This document shows, piece after piece, positions 31,536 through 42,324 of a stretch of DNA of 64,000 nt (the first letter of the stretch is position 1; the number at the start of each line of letters is the position of its first letter). The stretch is taken from positions 47,599 to 111,598 of the forward strand of contig CAICTM010000122.1 of NCBI GenBank assembly GCA_903772945.1, given 5' to 3'. The position numbers and the translations under genes were made by a program. Under the pieces are notes generated by a model. The model worked only from the letters and a program-made list of their open reading frames with translations. It searched no databases and had not been told where the DNA came from. This DNA is from Seminavis robusta. Lineage: Eukaryota; Bacillariophyta; Bacillariophyceae; Naviculales; Naviculaceae.

Positions 31536-32841
31536 ATGGCCACCCGGAGCGGCCATCAGGAAAACGGTGCTTCCGCCCGCCCTATGTCCAGTTTGCATAA
31601 CAAATACATGAAAGAATATCCCCAGGAGTGTTATGATGGAAGTGAGTACAACAGGGCAGATCAAAAGAGAATTCATCGCGTGCCAGGGAGCAGATTTGGT
31701 ACTAACTGTTCTGTATGTTCTTTCATTGCTTGCCTGCTACCTGACGCTCCTGTCTGAACCAAGTGCTCCGGTTGGGGAATGAAGTGCCTGACTTTTGCGC
31801 AGAGACTACGCAAGGACCGATGACATTTCACAAGTGGAAGGAGGGGAAATGGGCTATTCTATGTTCACACCCCGCTGACTTTACACCCACCTGTACAACT
31901 GAACTCGGAAGTTTGGCATCCAAACATGCTGAGCTCACCAGAATGGGTTGCAGAGTTGCTGCCTTGTCGGTGGATCCTTTGGAATCGCACAAGGAATGGA
32001 TCAAAGATATCGTGGCTTATCGCGCCCTTACCCATGATGAAAAAGTTACTGTGGACTTCCCCATCATATCGGATTGCAATCTGGACATCTCGACTTCCTA
32101 TGGAATGCTGGATCAATGGAGCTGTCCCTGGGATAGAGACATGCCAAAAAAGCCGCTGACTATTCGGTACGTGCGTCTTGTCTTTCTTTCGATGATGGGC
32201 CGACGTCTTTGCATGGCAAGCCACAAAACACACAAAGAGATAGCCCCATTCTCATGCTTTCTTCCCTTCCCTTCTCTTGTATGCTACTGTACTGCTGCAG
32301 GGCTGTGTTCATCATCAATCCAGAAAACAAGCTCATGCTAACTTTGAACTATCCTGCATGTGTGGGAAGGAACATGGACGAGGTTGTTCGTTGTGTCCGG
32401 GCGTTGCAGCTGTCCTACAACAAATCCGTGGCTACTCCCGCGGACTGGCCTCGCAACCATGGCAATCTGACTCTGTCCAGCAGTGGGAAAGCCACCAAAG
32501 ATTTCGAAGGGGCTGTCTTTTTGTTGCCCACAGTGTCAAAGCAAGAAGCCGAGGTTCACTACCCAGGGTATCATACCTGTTCCGATATCCCTTCGAAAAA
32601 GGAGTACCTGCGCTTGGTCAAAGCTTCAGACGTTGTTGTTGGGTCCGTTCCACCAATCTGCACAAAAGACAAGCAAAAACGATCTCAGCGTCTCTTGAAA
32701 GGAGAAGGCAAGAAGAGGGGCGTGCTGGGAAGGATCTTTCGTAGAATCTCTGCCAACAAGGTTGGAAACAAACCACCTTTGCGCACCGTGACGGAGCAAG
32801 CTTCGGGCACTCTGACGGAGCAAGCTTACTATGATGTGTAG
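31536..32841 (+). CDS. 1-Cys peroxiredoxin (Prx6-type), three exons
   Basis: Exons 31536-31641, 31764-32166 and 32301-32841 join in phase to a 349-aa protein. Intron 1 begins GTGAGT and splits the ATG of MLRLG; intron 2 begins GTACGT and ends CTGCTGCAG, restoring LTIRAVFIINPE. The thioredoxin-fold AhpC/TSA domain starts near residue 36. HPADFTPTCTTE carries the peroxidatic Cys79 with its Thr; no resolving cysteine is obvious, which fits the 1-Cys class. The typical C-terminal block follows (LNYPACVGRNMDEVVRCV, SVATPADWP). It should reduce hydrogen and lipid peroxides. The N-terminal 35 aa are not a clear targeting peptide, so it is probably cytosolic. The C-terminal extension (from about residue 295) is very basic (KDKQKRSQRLLKGEGKKRG) and unlike standard Prx6. 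Confidence 0.9.
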
Positions 32842-32975
32842 ACTAGCTACCGTAGGACAGTTTGATGACGTCTATTGCTTTGATCACTATATACCTGTAC
32901 GTTACATAAATATAGTCTTGTATACCCATCATCTCGGATCCCACCAAACCATGCTACAGGACAGTCTTGGTTAGT

Positions 32976-34643
32976 TCAGTTTCCCTCGTCATCATCATCA
33001 CTCGAGTCGGAAGACGAGTCTTCTACCGGAGGAAGTGTAAACTCCTCTTCCGGTTGCCCCTTGTTGGTGCCTGGCAAAACTGCTCCCGAGTTTGCACTCG
33101 TACTATCACCGGCATCAGGATGCTGATCATCTGCAGTGTTGCTGTCATCCTGTGTTTGCGACGCATCTTCCTCCTCGTCATCGTCGTCTCCTCCTCCAAA
33201 CAAATCCAAGAGGTCTTGCGTGGTCATGACACCACCTCCGCCGCCACCATTGGTTGCACCCTTAGCCGTATGGACACTATCGGTAGTTTGCGCTGCAGGT
33301 GGTATGGGTACTGGCTGCTGCTGCTGTGGATTGTTGGTGTACTCCTGAGGTTCCCCTCCAAATGGAGCATTGGAGGATACATCAGTGGAGGAAGCTCCAC
33401 CAGAAAACTGATATGGATTTTCCTTATTGTTGTGCTGCTCATTGTCGCTGTCTTCTTCGTCGTCGTCGTCATCATCATCATCATCGAATCCATAAAAGTT
33501 TCGCGGGTCAAATCCATTGTTGGAAACAAATTCGTTGGTGTTTTTGGCGCTGGGGAACGCTTGTCGACTGGTAGAATGCCCCGTGGTTGGTGGTGGATGT
33601 ACCGGTACAGACGGAGCAGAAGGCGGGAAACGAGTTGGTTGTGGCAGACTGCTATTCTTGTTGTTTGGAACAACAGTTGACGGAAGCATCCCACTAGCAG
33701 TACCACTGTTGTTGGCCACACTGGTGTATGGATTTTGTCGACTGGGAGGCAGCTGGACGTGGTTAGCACCATTAGGAGCGGGCATTGGCGGTTGATTGGC
33801 TACACCATTAGGAGTTGTCTGCGGCACTTGATTGGCCCTATTCAGTTGTTGGCGCTGGTTGGTTCCATTGTTGTAAGGATTCGTTGACGTCATCATCGAT
33901 GCGGGGGCCGAATTCCATGCGGACGATGGCGCTTGGTTCTGATTCTGGCATGCAGGTGGATGAATAGTGTTTGATGGCTGTTGCGGTGGCGGCGCCATGA
34001 GAACTTGATCTCCATAATGCTGTCGTAGTAAATCTCCCGGTTGCAATGGTTGACGACGTCGTTTGCCAAGTGCCGTATTGTTTTGCTGTCGTTGCTGTTG
34101 ATTGGGCGGTGGTGGTTTGTAAGCACCGGGTTTTCGAAACTTGCTGGTGAGTAATTTCTGCATGGAATTGGACACCAAGGGTTGCCGACGACTGTTTGTT
34201 GTATGCATAGTAGAAGTGGGTGGCACCCAGGGACCTTCCAATTGAATGAGGTACTTTTCGGCTTCAATCAGTGTCTGCTGTTGTTGTAGGACCGCTTGGA
34301 CATCGTGACGCGAGAGCTGGGTTTCCGCCAATACCGGATTGGACGATCCCAATGCCGGACACGCTTCGTAGAGTCGACCATGGCCCGTGAACTGCTGTAG
34401 GACAAATTTCCCGTCGGACCATTTCTTGCGCTTTTGTGTCTTTTGAGGAGTGTACAGACAGGCGAATGCAGAAGATGATGATGGATGCTGTTGTTGTACT
34501 ACAAGAGACTGCTGCTGGTGCTCTTCTTGATGATGGAAGGAAGTTTGGTGCTCTTGCTGACTCAATTGTTGCTGTTGTTGCTGCTGAACGGGTTGCTGCC
34601 GAGCCGTGGCATTTGGCATCGGCCGCTCCTGTTGCTGCATCAT
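32976..34643 (-). CDS. ZGRF1/Mte1-like DUF2439-domain protein
   Basis: 555 aa from ATG 34643. A Gln/His-rich N-terminus leads to ACLYTPQKTQKRKKWSDGKF (residues about 61-80), the signature of DUF2439, then EAEKYLIQLEG and KLLTSKFRKPGAYKPPP, the conserved second motif of that domain. In yeast Mte1, fission-yeast Dbl2 and human ZGRF1 this domain acts in homologous recombination with Mph1/FANCM-type helicases; here no helicase or GRF zinc-finger domain follows, as in Mte1 and Dbl2. The rest is a disordered Asn/Pro/Gln region with acidic clusters (a run of Asp, FGGGDDDDEEE, DSSSDSSDDDD). A nuclear role in D-loop/recombination control is inferred. It lies head to head with an AP endonuclease gene, 248 bp between starts. 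Confidence 0.8.
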   Translation of the reverse strand: MMQQQERPMPNATARQQPVQQQQQQQLSQQEHQTSFHHQEEHQQQSLVVQQQHPSSSSAFACLYTPQKTQKRKKWSDGKFVLQQFTGHGRLYEACPALGSSNPVLAETQLSRHDVQAVLQQQQTLIEAEKYLIQLEGPWVPPTSTMHTTNSRRQPLVSNSMQKLLTSKFRKPGAYKPPPPNQQQRQQNNTALGKRRRQPLQPGDLLRQHYGDQVLMAPPPQQPSNTIHPPACQNQNQAPSSAWNSAPASMMTSTNPYNNGTNQRQQLNRANQVPQTTPNGVANQPPMPAPNGANHVQLPPSRQNPYTSVANNSGTASGMLPSTVVPNNKNSSLPQPTRFPPSAPSVPVHPPPTTGHSTSRQAFPSAKNTNEFVSNNGFDPRNFYGFDDDDDDDDDEEDSDNEQHNNKENPYQFSGGASSTDVSSNAPFGGEPQEYTNNPQQQQPVPIPPAAQTTDSVHTAKGATNGGGGGGVMTTQDLLDLFGGGDDDDEEEDASQTQDDSNTADDQHPDAGDSTSANSGAVLPGTNKGQPEEEFTLPPVEDSSSDSSDDDDEGN

Positions 34644-34891
34644 CGTCTACAGATACGGCAGATCAAAGCATCCAGCAACACCCAACACACCCAACACCAC
34701 AAAGTCTGGTGAAGAAAGAGGACACCAATGAGATCGAGTTCGAAATGCGTTTTCGTCATTTGTCATTTTTTGAATGAATATCCATTTTGACAAAACAAAA
34801 TAGGAAAAACAAAAAATGTTCCTCGGAAATCTTTCTCGCACAACTCACAACTTTCTCACGTGCTTTTTGGATGGATGCATGATTGTTGCTA

Positions 34892-36625
34892 ATGTTGTTG
34901 TTATTGAGAAGGACCTGTCGCAGTGGAAACAGCCGTCGCCCTGTCTCATCTTTGGCGTCTCCACAGCTACTATCCATAGCCGGACCATATAGCAGAGGGC
35001 TTCGCTTTCGTTTCTACTGGATCCAAGCTTGGCTTCAAGTCTTGTCGGTTACGTCTGCCTTTATTACTACTACCAGCCGTCCAGGAATCACCAATCCTTT
35101 AGTACGGACCACAAGTTCGGCCGCATTCCTTCAGCACACAACATACGCTACCAGAAGAAGATTAGCATCCTCCAAGTCTTTCCTTGTGGATGCTACGTAT
35201 CCAAACACCCACAGTTGCTTCACAATAAACGCAATGCCTCGCCAGTCACGGCGCCTCTTGGCCACCCAAAGCAACAATGACACTGAAGACAATGATGTCC
35301 AAAAGGATGACGATGAACCAGAGGTTCCCAAGGTGAAAAAGAGGATAAAGGGAACCACTGCCAAGACCAAACAAGTCACTCCAAAGAAAAGAAAAACGAC
35401 TGCCAATGACAATGACGACAGCGATACAGAATTTACGGTTTCTGATTCGTCGACTACTGCCAGCAGCAGCAAAGCCAGTCCCAAGAAAAAGAGCGCGGCA
35501 AAGACCAAAACCAAAAAAGTGACCAAGAGAAAGGGGACCACCACCAAAAAGACAGCCACCCAGAAAACAGCCACCACAGGCGCAATGACTGCCGAAGATG
35601 GGAGCGATACCGGCAGTGATGTAGAAACAAAATCTCAATCCACTACCAATACAAAGAAGAAAAAGACCACGAGAAAGAAAAAGGCCCCGATCCAATCCAT
35701 TACGGAACGGGATGAATTGCCCAAACTATGCAATCCAAATGACAACCAACACAGTAACAGTTACCTGCTCAAAATTGCCACATGGAATGTCGCGGGTCTC
35801 CGAGCTGTTCTCCGAAAGGACCCCGATGCCTTGGCCACATTGGTCGCACAACACAATATCGATATTTTGTGTCTTCAAGAAACCAAAGTCCAAGAAATGC
35901 ACCTCGACGATCCCAAACTGAAATTGCGAGGACACTTGTTGGAAGCGGAAGGATACGATGCCTACTACAGTTGTTCCACTGCCCGTAAGGGATACGCCGG
36001 AACGGCAGTGTTTGTCAAGCGAGCCTGTGGGCTAGTGCCGGACAAAGTATCTTATGGACTAGGCATGGAAAAACACGATGCCGAAGGCCGTGTCATTGTC
36101 TTGGATTTTGCAGGATTCAGCCTGGTCAATCTGTATGTGCCCAATTCGGGTCAAAAACTGGATCGACTCCAGTACCGCACCGAAGAATGGGACAAGGATT
36201 TGCTGGCATTTCTGCAACACAAACAGAAGGATGGTCCCGTCATGTGGTTGGGCGATCTCAATGTGGCTCACCTCCCTTTCGATGCCTACAATTTTGGAGC
36301 CAAACATTTGGACAAACAGGCCGGATTGACACCACAAGAACGGGCATCCTTTCAAGCACAACTGGATGCTGGATTTGTCGATGCCTTTCGTCACTTGCAT
36401 CCCAATGCCAAGGGACACTACACCTACTGGAGTCAACGAGCGGGAAATCGCGAACCCAATCGAGGACTGCGATTGGATTACTTTGTCTGCGATCCCACAT
36501 TCTTTCGTGATGACGACGACACGGCAGCAACAAGAGTCATTGCCCGGGATTCCTACATGATTCCAGAGCAAATGGGAAGCGATCATTGTCCGGCTGTGTT
36601 GGAATTGGAAATTATTAAACCGTGA
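34892..36625 (+). CDS. AP endonuclease, exonuclease III/APE1 family
   Basis: 577 aa from ATG 34892 (the TTG frame begins 9 bp earlier). The catalytic domain occupies about residues 290-577 with all active-site motifs: ATWNVAGLR (Asn299), LCLQETK (Glu330), NLYVPNSG (Tyr415), WLGDLNVAH (Asp455, Asn457), RLDYFV (Asp529) and GSDHCP (His565). It should cut the DNA backbone 5' of abasic sites in base-excision repair. Residues 135-270 are a Lys/Thr/Ser/Asp-rich linker resembling DNA-binding tails. The N-terminus is long and hydrophobic-basic; a WLQVLSVTSAFITTTSR segment resembles a diatom ASAF plastid junction, so plastid or mitochondrial targeting is possible, with a shorter nuclear form from the ATG at 35234. 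Which form is made cannot be seen. Confidence 0.92.
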   Translation: MLLLLRRTCRSGNSRRPVSSLASPQLLSIAGPYSRGLRFRFYWIQAWLQVLSVTSAFITTTSRPGITNPLVRTTSSAAFLQHTTYATRRRLASSKSFLVDATYPNTHSCFTINAMPRQSRRLLATQSNNDTEDNDVQKDDDEPEVPKVKKRIKGTTAKTKQVTPKKRKTTANDNDDSDTEFTVSDSSTTASSSKASPKKKSAAKTKTKKVTKRKGTTTKKTATQKTATTGAMTAEDGSDTGSDVETKSQSTTNTKKKKTTRKKKAPIQSITERDELPKLCNPNDNQHSNSYLLKIATWNVAGLRAVLRKDPDALATLVAQHNIDILCLQETKVQEMHLDDPKLKLRGHLLEAEGYDAYYSCSTARKGYAGTAVFVKRACGLVPDKVSYGLGMEKHDAEGRVIVLDFAGFSLVNLYVPNSGQKLDRLQYRTEEWDKDLLAFLQHKQKDGPVMWLGDLNVAHLPFDAYNFGAKHLDKQAGLTPQERASFQAQLDAGFVDAFRHLHPNAKGHYTYWSQRAGNREPNRGLRLDYFVCDPTFFRDDDDTAATRVIARDSYMIPEQMGSDHCPAVLELEIIKP

Positions 36626-37415
36626 ACGACGACACAACTGGCAAGACGGGGCACTTTTTGTAGGCCCATTGTTCTCCCGTGGAATCGAATCCGAAAGCCT
36701 AAATTGTGCCACCAGCTAGCTAGCGCGTTTTTGAAAACTTCATTGACCTGGATTGGTACTTTCTCGGGCGGCGTCTTCGGTCACTTTCTGTGTGCCAGGG
36801 TGCCTTTTTGTAGCGAGGGCAGTCCTTTGTTGAGGTTCCTTTTGTCGATGTTGTCAACTGAAAAGGTTGTTTACCTCGTAACAAGGATGTCGTTGCAAGA
36901 AGAACGTGGGTCACCAGCTTCCTAAAGTGAAGACGTGAACGTGAGCTATTGTCCTGCTACGATCGTTATGGTCGAAGGGCATAGCAATCCACATGGATAC
37001 CTGTGCCTTCGTGTAGCCACATTGGAATTCCCTTACCAGACTTCCTACTGCATGTGTAAGCGACAGCATGTGTAAGTGAGGTCTAGAGCAGGAAGGTATC
37101 TACGGAAGCCGGTGTTGCTTTACTACTGTTACCAAACTCGACGATGTAGCTCAAGCACTGCTGGACAGAGCAACAACCGGATCGCAAGCACAGTCCGTTT
37201 TGCCCGACTGAACACGTGGGTGGGTGTATTGTCATGACGTTTAGAATACGGGCAAGCGAGCATGTGGTGGCAGCCTCCATTCTCCGAGCCTGGATTACAA
37301 TTTGCCATCTCCTCTGGCATTAATGATCCCATGCCTGCGGCAACTGCTGGTTGCTCCCGCTCTGGACTGCAGTGAGGAACGGGGCGATACATGTAGTGGG
37401 AAATTGTGGCAGGAT
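36626..37415. other. Intergenic region between convergent genes
   Basis: No supported gene; short frames only. Confidence 0.4.
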
Positions 37416-38372
37416 TCATTCCTCTTCCAATTGGAAAATCTTTTCACTCTCCATGCGGATTTTAAGGCCCTTACAGAAGTTGGACAAGACTCTCTCGGTA
37501 GCAACTTCTGGGGTTGGCTGCAGGTATAACTTGTCCAATCTTCCTCCTCCTGGCAATCGACACCCAAACTCCCATTTGGATCCGATTTCCTTGGGAATCA
37601 ATTTTTTAGTCATGGCACTGATAACATTTGCCATGGAGGAAGTATTATAGAACTTTGTAGTGACATTGGCTGGGAATGCTCCAATTGTCTGGCAAGTGAT
37701 CTGTCCCCCAATCTTGACATCCACCATTCCTATGCCCAACCGGAAACCCTCACATTCAAAAATGTCTGTTTTCCCCGCTCTCACAATCCCCAAACTGGGA
37801 AAGGTTGCATAACTCACATAGAAGGCGCCTCGGAGGATAATTTCCATATTCTTGGGGTCTCTCCAGATGGTTTGGCGGAACTTTGTGCAATCTAGGACCA
37901 TCACAGACCTATCCTGCTTCAGATCAAAGGAGTAGGACATGAACGTTAGTGGGAGCAGTTTGATCATGTCCCGAATACTTCGAACACCATCTTCATAGGT
38001 TAATTGAATCTTGTACTCTTCCCGAACTTCTTGCATGAGGTAGGCCTTTTCCACTGCTTCTTCCACACCCCCAACTAGAGCCATGTTCGCATACATAAAG
38101 TCAGATAAGATGTCAAGGTCGGGGAGGGATTCGATGGATTCTTTGATTTCCAAAGCCAATTCTCTCTCTTCCTTGGACAACTTGAACAGTGATGGGTCAA
38201 GCGTCAGTGTTGGTCCCTTGGATGATGCAGCCGCTATAGCAGGACCTCCAGTGGCCGACCCAGTACTTCTATCAGTTCTCTCTTTCTCCTTGCCCTGTTC
38301 ACTTTCATCATCTGCCGGCCTTGGTAGAGAGGCCTGAGATGCAGATAGGTCGACATGGCTTGGCTTCTCCAT
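37416..38372 (-). CDS. CRAL-TRIO-like protein
   Basis: 318 aa from ATG 38372. A polar N-terminus (residues 1-55) precedes LFKLSKEERELALEIKESIESLP and a helical segment (MYANMALVGGVEEAVEKAYLMQEVREEYK) similar to the N-terminal CRAL-TRIO-N helices. The core follows: MVLDCTKFRQTIWRDPKN, a GAFYVSYATFPSLGIVRAGKTDIFECEG stretch, and TTKFYNTSSMANVISAMTKKLIPKEIGSKWEFG, corresponding to the Sec14 lipid-gate region. Proteins of this layout in diatoms are annotated as CRAL-TRIO lipid-binding. The match is by pattern, weaker than a canonical Sec14. It has no signal peptide and is presumably cytosolic, carrying or sensing a hydrophobic ligand. Confidence 0.65.
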   Translation of the reverse strand: MEKPSHVDLSASQASLPRPADDESEQGKEKERTDRSTGSATGGPAIAAASSKGPTLTLDPSLFKLSKEERELALEIKESIESLPDLDILSDFMYANMALVGGVEEAVEKAYLMQEVREEYKIQLTYEDGVRSIRDMIKLLPLTFMSYSFDLKQDRSVMVLDCTKFRQTIWRDPKNMEIILRGAFYVSYATFPSLGIVRAGKTDIFECEGFRLGIGMVDVKIGGQITCQTIGAFPANVTTKFYNTSSMANVISAMTKKLIPKEIGSKWEFGCRLPGGGRLDKLYLQPTPEVATERVLSNFCKGLKIRMESEKIFQLEEE

Positions 38373-40874
38373 GGTGGTTATGATATCTGTTACGATGTTA
38401 TGATGTTATGATACACCCTCACCTCGTCTTGCAGTGATTACTGTATGCCCGAAGAGCTGCGAATAAGAAGCATCAAGCAAAGTCAATTGCAAAGTGGGGC
38501 ACACTCCCTCCGTTCCGAACCGGAGTACTGTACATGTACTTCGTAGCTCTTGCAGTGCGCTCGCATAGCTTCTTGCATGCAGTTCCCGTTGCCAGCTTGC
38601 TGTGAAACAAGCCTTCGGATCGAGTGCGTACTTCGTCCGGCACACATTCTACGGGCACCGGTACAATTGCTTGCACAAGCAGTACTTCGGTTACCACGCC
38701 ATCTTGGGGGGTTGCACAAATCAACTTACTATTTGACCTGCTTTTGGAACAGTCTACCTTTTTTAACCATTGTTTACCACTTTTTACCGCTGCACCGTCT
38801 TCAACCGCCTACTTCTACGCCTGCTCTACCGCCTACTTTACCGTCTATTACCACTCTTTACCACCTCTTACCGACCTCCACCACCCTCTACCGCCTTCTT
38901 TTTGGGCGATAATGCGGGAAAACCTGAGATTAGAGCCTTGGGGTTCGCAACCTGTTTTCGCAGGGAAAGACAATCACCGTTTTCATTTAATTCACGTGTC
39001 CTCTATCTTATGATCGCCGTACGTACCGTACTGCGTACAGTACTGTCCAGTACCGGTACGGAGGAGCAGAGTTTAACAGTACGGCAAACGACAAAGAAGC
39101 TTACAAGCCTTCGTTATAAGATACAATTACGATGAAATGGGAGGCAGGGGGTTCTTAGTTTTGCAACAATACATGTAGGTAGGTAGGTACCTTTAGTAGC
39201 CTCCGAAGTACCTACTAGTAAGAGCCACTTGATCCAAGTGGTCCCATAGTATCTTATGCTTACTAATTTGACTAATAAATTGACTCGTATTAGTAGCTAC
39301 AACTAAGGCTCTGCCTGCACCGCCCTATTGTCCCAAGCGTGTTGTACAATGGTAGGAAAAGGGTACCGGTATCCTTGCCTCATGCAAAACTTTTGAAACC
39401 ACTTTATCCTATTATTTCTTATGGTAATGGCAATCTCAATACTCAAATCGGTGTTTTCCTACTCATGTGAAAATCTGAGGCCCAGCGTACCGGTATGTGT
39501 AGCCACTTGAACTTCAGCCCCAATCTGAGTAGTACGGTATAAGGTATCTTATGGATGCGGCGAAACTGTAATACAAGCTGAGTTGTCAGTGGAAATCGTT
39601 CTAACTCCTTTGGACGTCTCTCATTTTAACCACTAGAACTTTGCTAGTTGCAAGGATATAAAGGAGCTTTGAAGGCTGTTTAGAAGTCTTCTCATTGGAA
39701 CTATGAATACTTATCAGTTACGTGCCTCGATGACGAAAATAAATGTATCGCGAACGCAACCGAGCACTCCCGTCGTACCGTACGCGCGTACGCGAGTATC
39801 AATTGGAATGCCAACATGCCAACATCACCTACCGGTATCGGATGCCTTGGAATTTGGATGGTAATAACATAGCTTCTCGTACCGTATCTGCGCATACTAG
39901 TAACCGAAGTGCATGCACTTATCGTAAAACTCGCTAAAAGTAAGCAATAGTAAACCTAGATTATGCGTAACTGCGTGCAACGCAAACTGGAGGTACTACA
40001 TGGATCCATCACGACAGGTAGTTTAGACGCCGTACCCGTATGGGTATGGTAGTCCTTGGCAAAGTAGCTCTTGGTGGTTGTCTAGTAGGTACCCCTGGTA
40101 GCATGAGCGGCGCAAGCCACTGACCGGAAGGGATGGTACAGTAATAACAGACCGAAACACATTGTCATAGATGGAGTCCGAAGGTTGCCCCATACTGAAG
40201 CAACCCCGGTATCAACACCCTTCTGCACCTTCCCACAAGCCAAGTTGAGAGATTTTCTACCAGGCCGATCACTCAGTTCCGTGGTTCCTCGCCAAGAAAT
40301 ATGATACTTGATAGTAGGCAGTCTGGGAGCGAATGGCTGGCTGCTCACCTTTGAGCGCGACTCGGATTGATCCTGAAGGACGAGCCTCCAAGCAAATTGT
40401 GACAAAGTGCTTCTTCCTTGTAGGGTACAACGCCATTGGCATTGAGATACTGTACCATCTGTTAGACTGACAGATAGAAGATCCACTTAATTGCCAGACT
40501 TGCGTAGAAAAGAGCGACAGAATCTGTTTCAGCAGTAGCCTTGTCAAGAACTGTTCGCCTCGAGCACACGAGCAGCAGGGATGCTTTGGGCACACAACGT
40601 GTACTGTTGATGTCGGTCTATATATATCAAGCGTCGAGTGAAATCGAATCCAAGCCGTCCACTAGCTGGCTAGGTATGACAGACTTTTTGTCAAACACGC
40701 ACCTTTAGAAAAAGCTCGAGGCAAAATATGTTGCTGGAATGTACATCTATGGATTATGGTATATGTAGAGTCTATGAAAAACTGAGAGCCTCAATTCACT
40801 CCCGCGTGTGGCTCGTTCTTAGGGTGGTAGTATATGTATGTAGCTGACTGAAGGAAGGAAGGAAAGCACAGAAA
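38373..40874. other. Long intergenic region without supported genes
   Basis: 2.5 kb. A C/T-rich quasi-tandem tract of TACCGCCTNCTTTACC words occupies about 38775-38900; it opens several frames that are only translations of the repeat. GTACCGGTAC palindromes are at 39045-39062 and 39363-39372, and GGTAGGTAGGTACC at 39177-39190. Confidence 0.45.
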
Positions 40875-41366
40875 CTACCACTGATGACTTCTGACGAGAA
40901 CTTCTTTTCGTTTCAGAATTGTCATGGCAACAGTCATGATCAATGGCGACAATGGAATTCGAGGAAAACAGAATCGTGCCAATAGTGTGGAAAGAATGGC
41001 GTGTCGAAGAATCTCTCGTGAAAATGATTTGATGGAAGATGGAGCCGTGGGAGTTCGGAGCGTGGGGAATGTAGTGGTGTGGATGGGGTCTTGCGTTGCC
41101 AAGAAAGTGTTTCCCGCTTTTTGTTGCCATGGCCCTCGGTTGAGTTCTTCCAATTCTCTCGCGAACGATTCCATGCCTTTGGAGTCAAACGATGGGCGGA
41201 TGATCTCTTGTTGTTGCAAAGGTACGTTGTGGTCAGTTGTCTGGACGCCTTGCTGCGGAACACACACCCTTTCGTGACGCGGACCAGAGAGGGTCGCAGC
41301 AAATCCATGGCTGGCTGGAATCAGACAGACAATGACCAGGGCTGCAAGCGTAATCTTCATCATCAT
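40875..41366 (-). CDS. Small plastid-targeted protein, unknown
   Basis: 163 aa from ATG 41366. The signal peptide MMMKITLAALVIVCLIPASHG is followed directly by FAATLSGPRH: an aromatic residue after the cleavage site plus a basic Ser/Thr-rich transit segment, i.e. the ASAFAP rule for diatom plastid import. The mature part has an ESFARELEELNRGPWQQK helix and a C-terminal segment (ILSTLLARFCFPRIPLSPLIMTVAMTIL) that could be one membrane helix, ending basic. No known family. It is divergently arranged with the plastid-type gene at 41893 (527 bp apart), so shared regulation is possible. Confidence 0.65.
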   Translation of the reverse strand: MMMKITLAALVIVCLIPASHGFAATLSGPRHERVCVPQQGVQTTDHNVPLQQQEIIRPSFDSKGMESFARELEELNRGPWQQKAGNTFLATQDPIHTTTFPTLRTPTAPSSIKSFSREILRHAILSTLLARFCFPRIPLSPLIMTVAMTILKRKEVLVRSHQW

Positions 41367-41892
41367 GGTCGAGGTTGTTGTCTTCGTACTGTCCGGTGAG
41401 AGTTGTGATCCATCACCAAAGATACCAAAAAATGCGATGGGTCATTGATGAAAGAACTCTAAACCTCTGGTATCTCTGGTATTGCCCCATTCATGCCAAA
41501 GACCGAACTATAGTCTTGAAATGACTCCATTGTTAAATTCTGCAATGTCTAGATTTGTGACCCATAATGCCTGATATGACCGATCAGTGACCTTCGATCG
41601 ATTGCCTCTGAACGTGGTGTAAAGCAAAATATACTCTGCTGGCTTTTGCGTATCGTACGGTGGCAGCTGTCGACGGATGCAGAGCGACAGCTTTGAAAGT
41701 TCCAAAGCTGTCTTTGGAGGTCGAGTGACTCAGTCGCAGCTGCAGAGAACAGTTCGCAGGAGCCATCAAAGAATAGAGACATCAGCTTTGGTATCTTTCT
41801 GCGAAGCTGGTTTGCTCCGCCCATCAATCATTCATATACCAGGTACCATAAAATCCACTGATTTAGAAAAGCAAAGAAAACTCTTTTCCACC

Positions 41893-42324
41893 ATGTTGTC
41901 TCTTCGATTCTTACTCGTCGCTCTCTTGGCGTCTTGTAGCGCTGCCTTTGTGGTCCAGCCCACAACAGTCTCTTCCTCGTCGACGACGTCTCTCCATTCC
42001 ACCTTTCACCACGACGACTTCAATGACAACAACGACGCACCACTGGATGTGCAACCCTTGGCGGAACTGGGACCGCTGGCTCTGAAAATGGCGGGAGTTT
42101 TGACCATCAAGACGGCCAAAGACATGGTCAATTATCCACCGCAGCTGTTTGATCAGCTCACGCGCAGTGCCAGTGGCAAGAATGAAATGAATCCGGTCGT
42201 CATGTTGGCCAAACTCATGGGCGTTCTCGTCTTTAAAATGGCCCACGACGCCGTCTACTTTCCCATGGTATGGACCCAACGAATGGTCGAATGTCAATCT
42301 CTGGATGAATGTGATGTCGAGTAA
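41893..42324 (+). CDS. Small plastid-targeted protein, unknown
   Basis: 143 aa from ATG 41893. Signal peptide MLSLRFLLVALLASCSA then AFVVQPTTVSSSSTTSL: a clear bipartite plastid presequence with an ASAF-like junction. The mature protein is short, with an Asp/His-rich stretch (FHHDDFNDNNDAPLD) and two repeated amphipathic segments: ALKMAGVLTIKTAKDMVNYPPQLFDQL and MLAKLMGVLVFKMAHDAVYFPMVW. These align with each other (K-[ML]-x-G-V-L-x-x-K-x-A-x-D-x-V-x-[YF]-P), so an internal duplication is likely. It ends ECQSLDECDVE. Function unknown. Divergent from the plastid-type gene at 40875-41366. Confidence 0.75.
   Translation: MLSLRFLLVALLASCSAAFVVQPTTVSSSSTTSLHSTFHHDDFNDNNDAPLDVQPLAELGPLALKMAGVLTIKTAKDMVNYPPQLFDQLTRSASGKNEMNPVVMLAKLMGVLVFKMAHDAVYFPMVWTQRMVECQSLDECDVE

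Noticed and set aside
38550-39135. Several frames on both strands
   Set aside because: They are translations of a TACCGCC-type pyrimidine-rich repeat tract.
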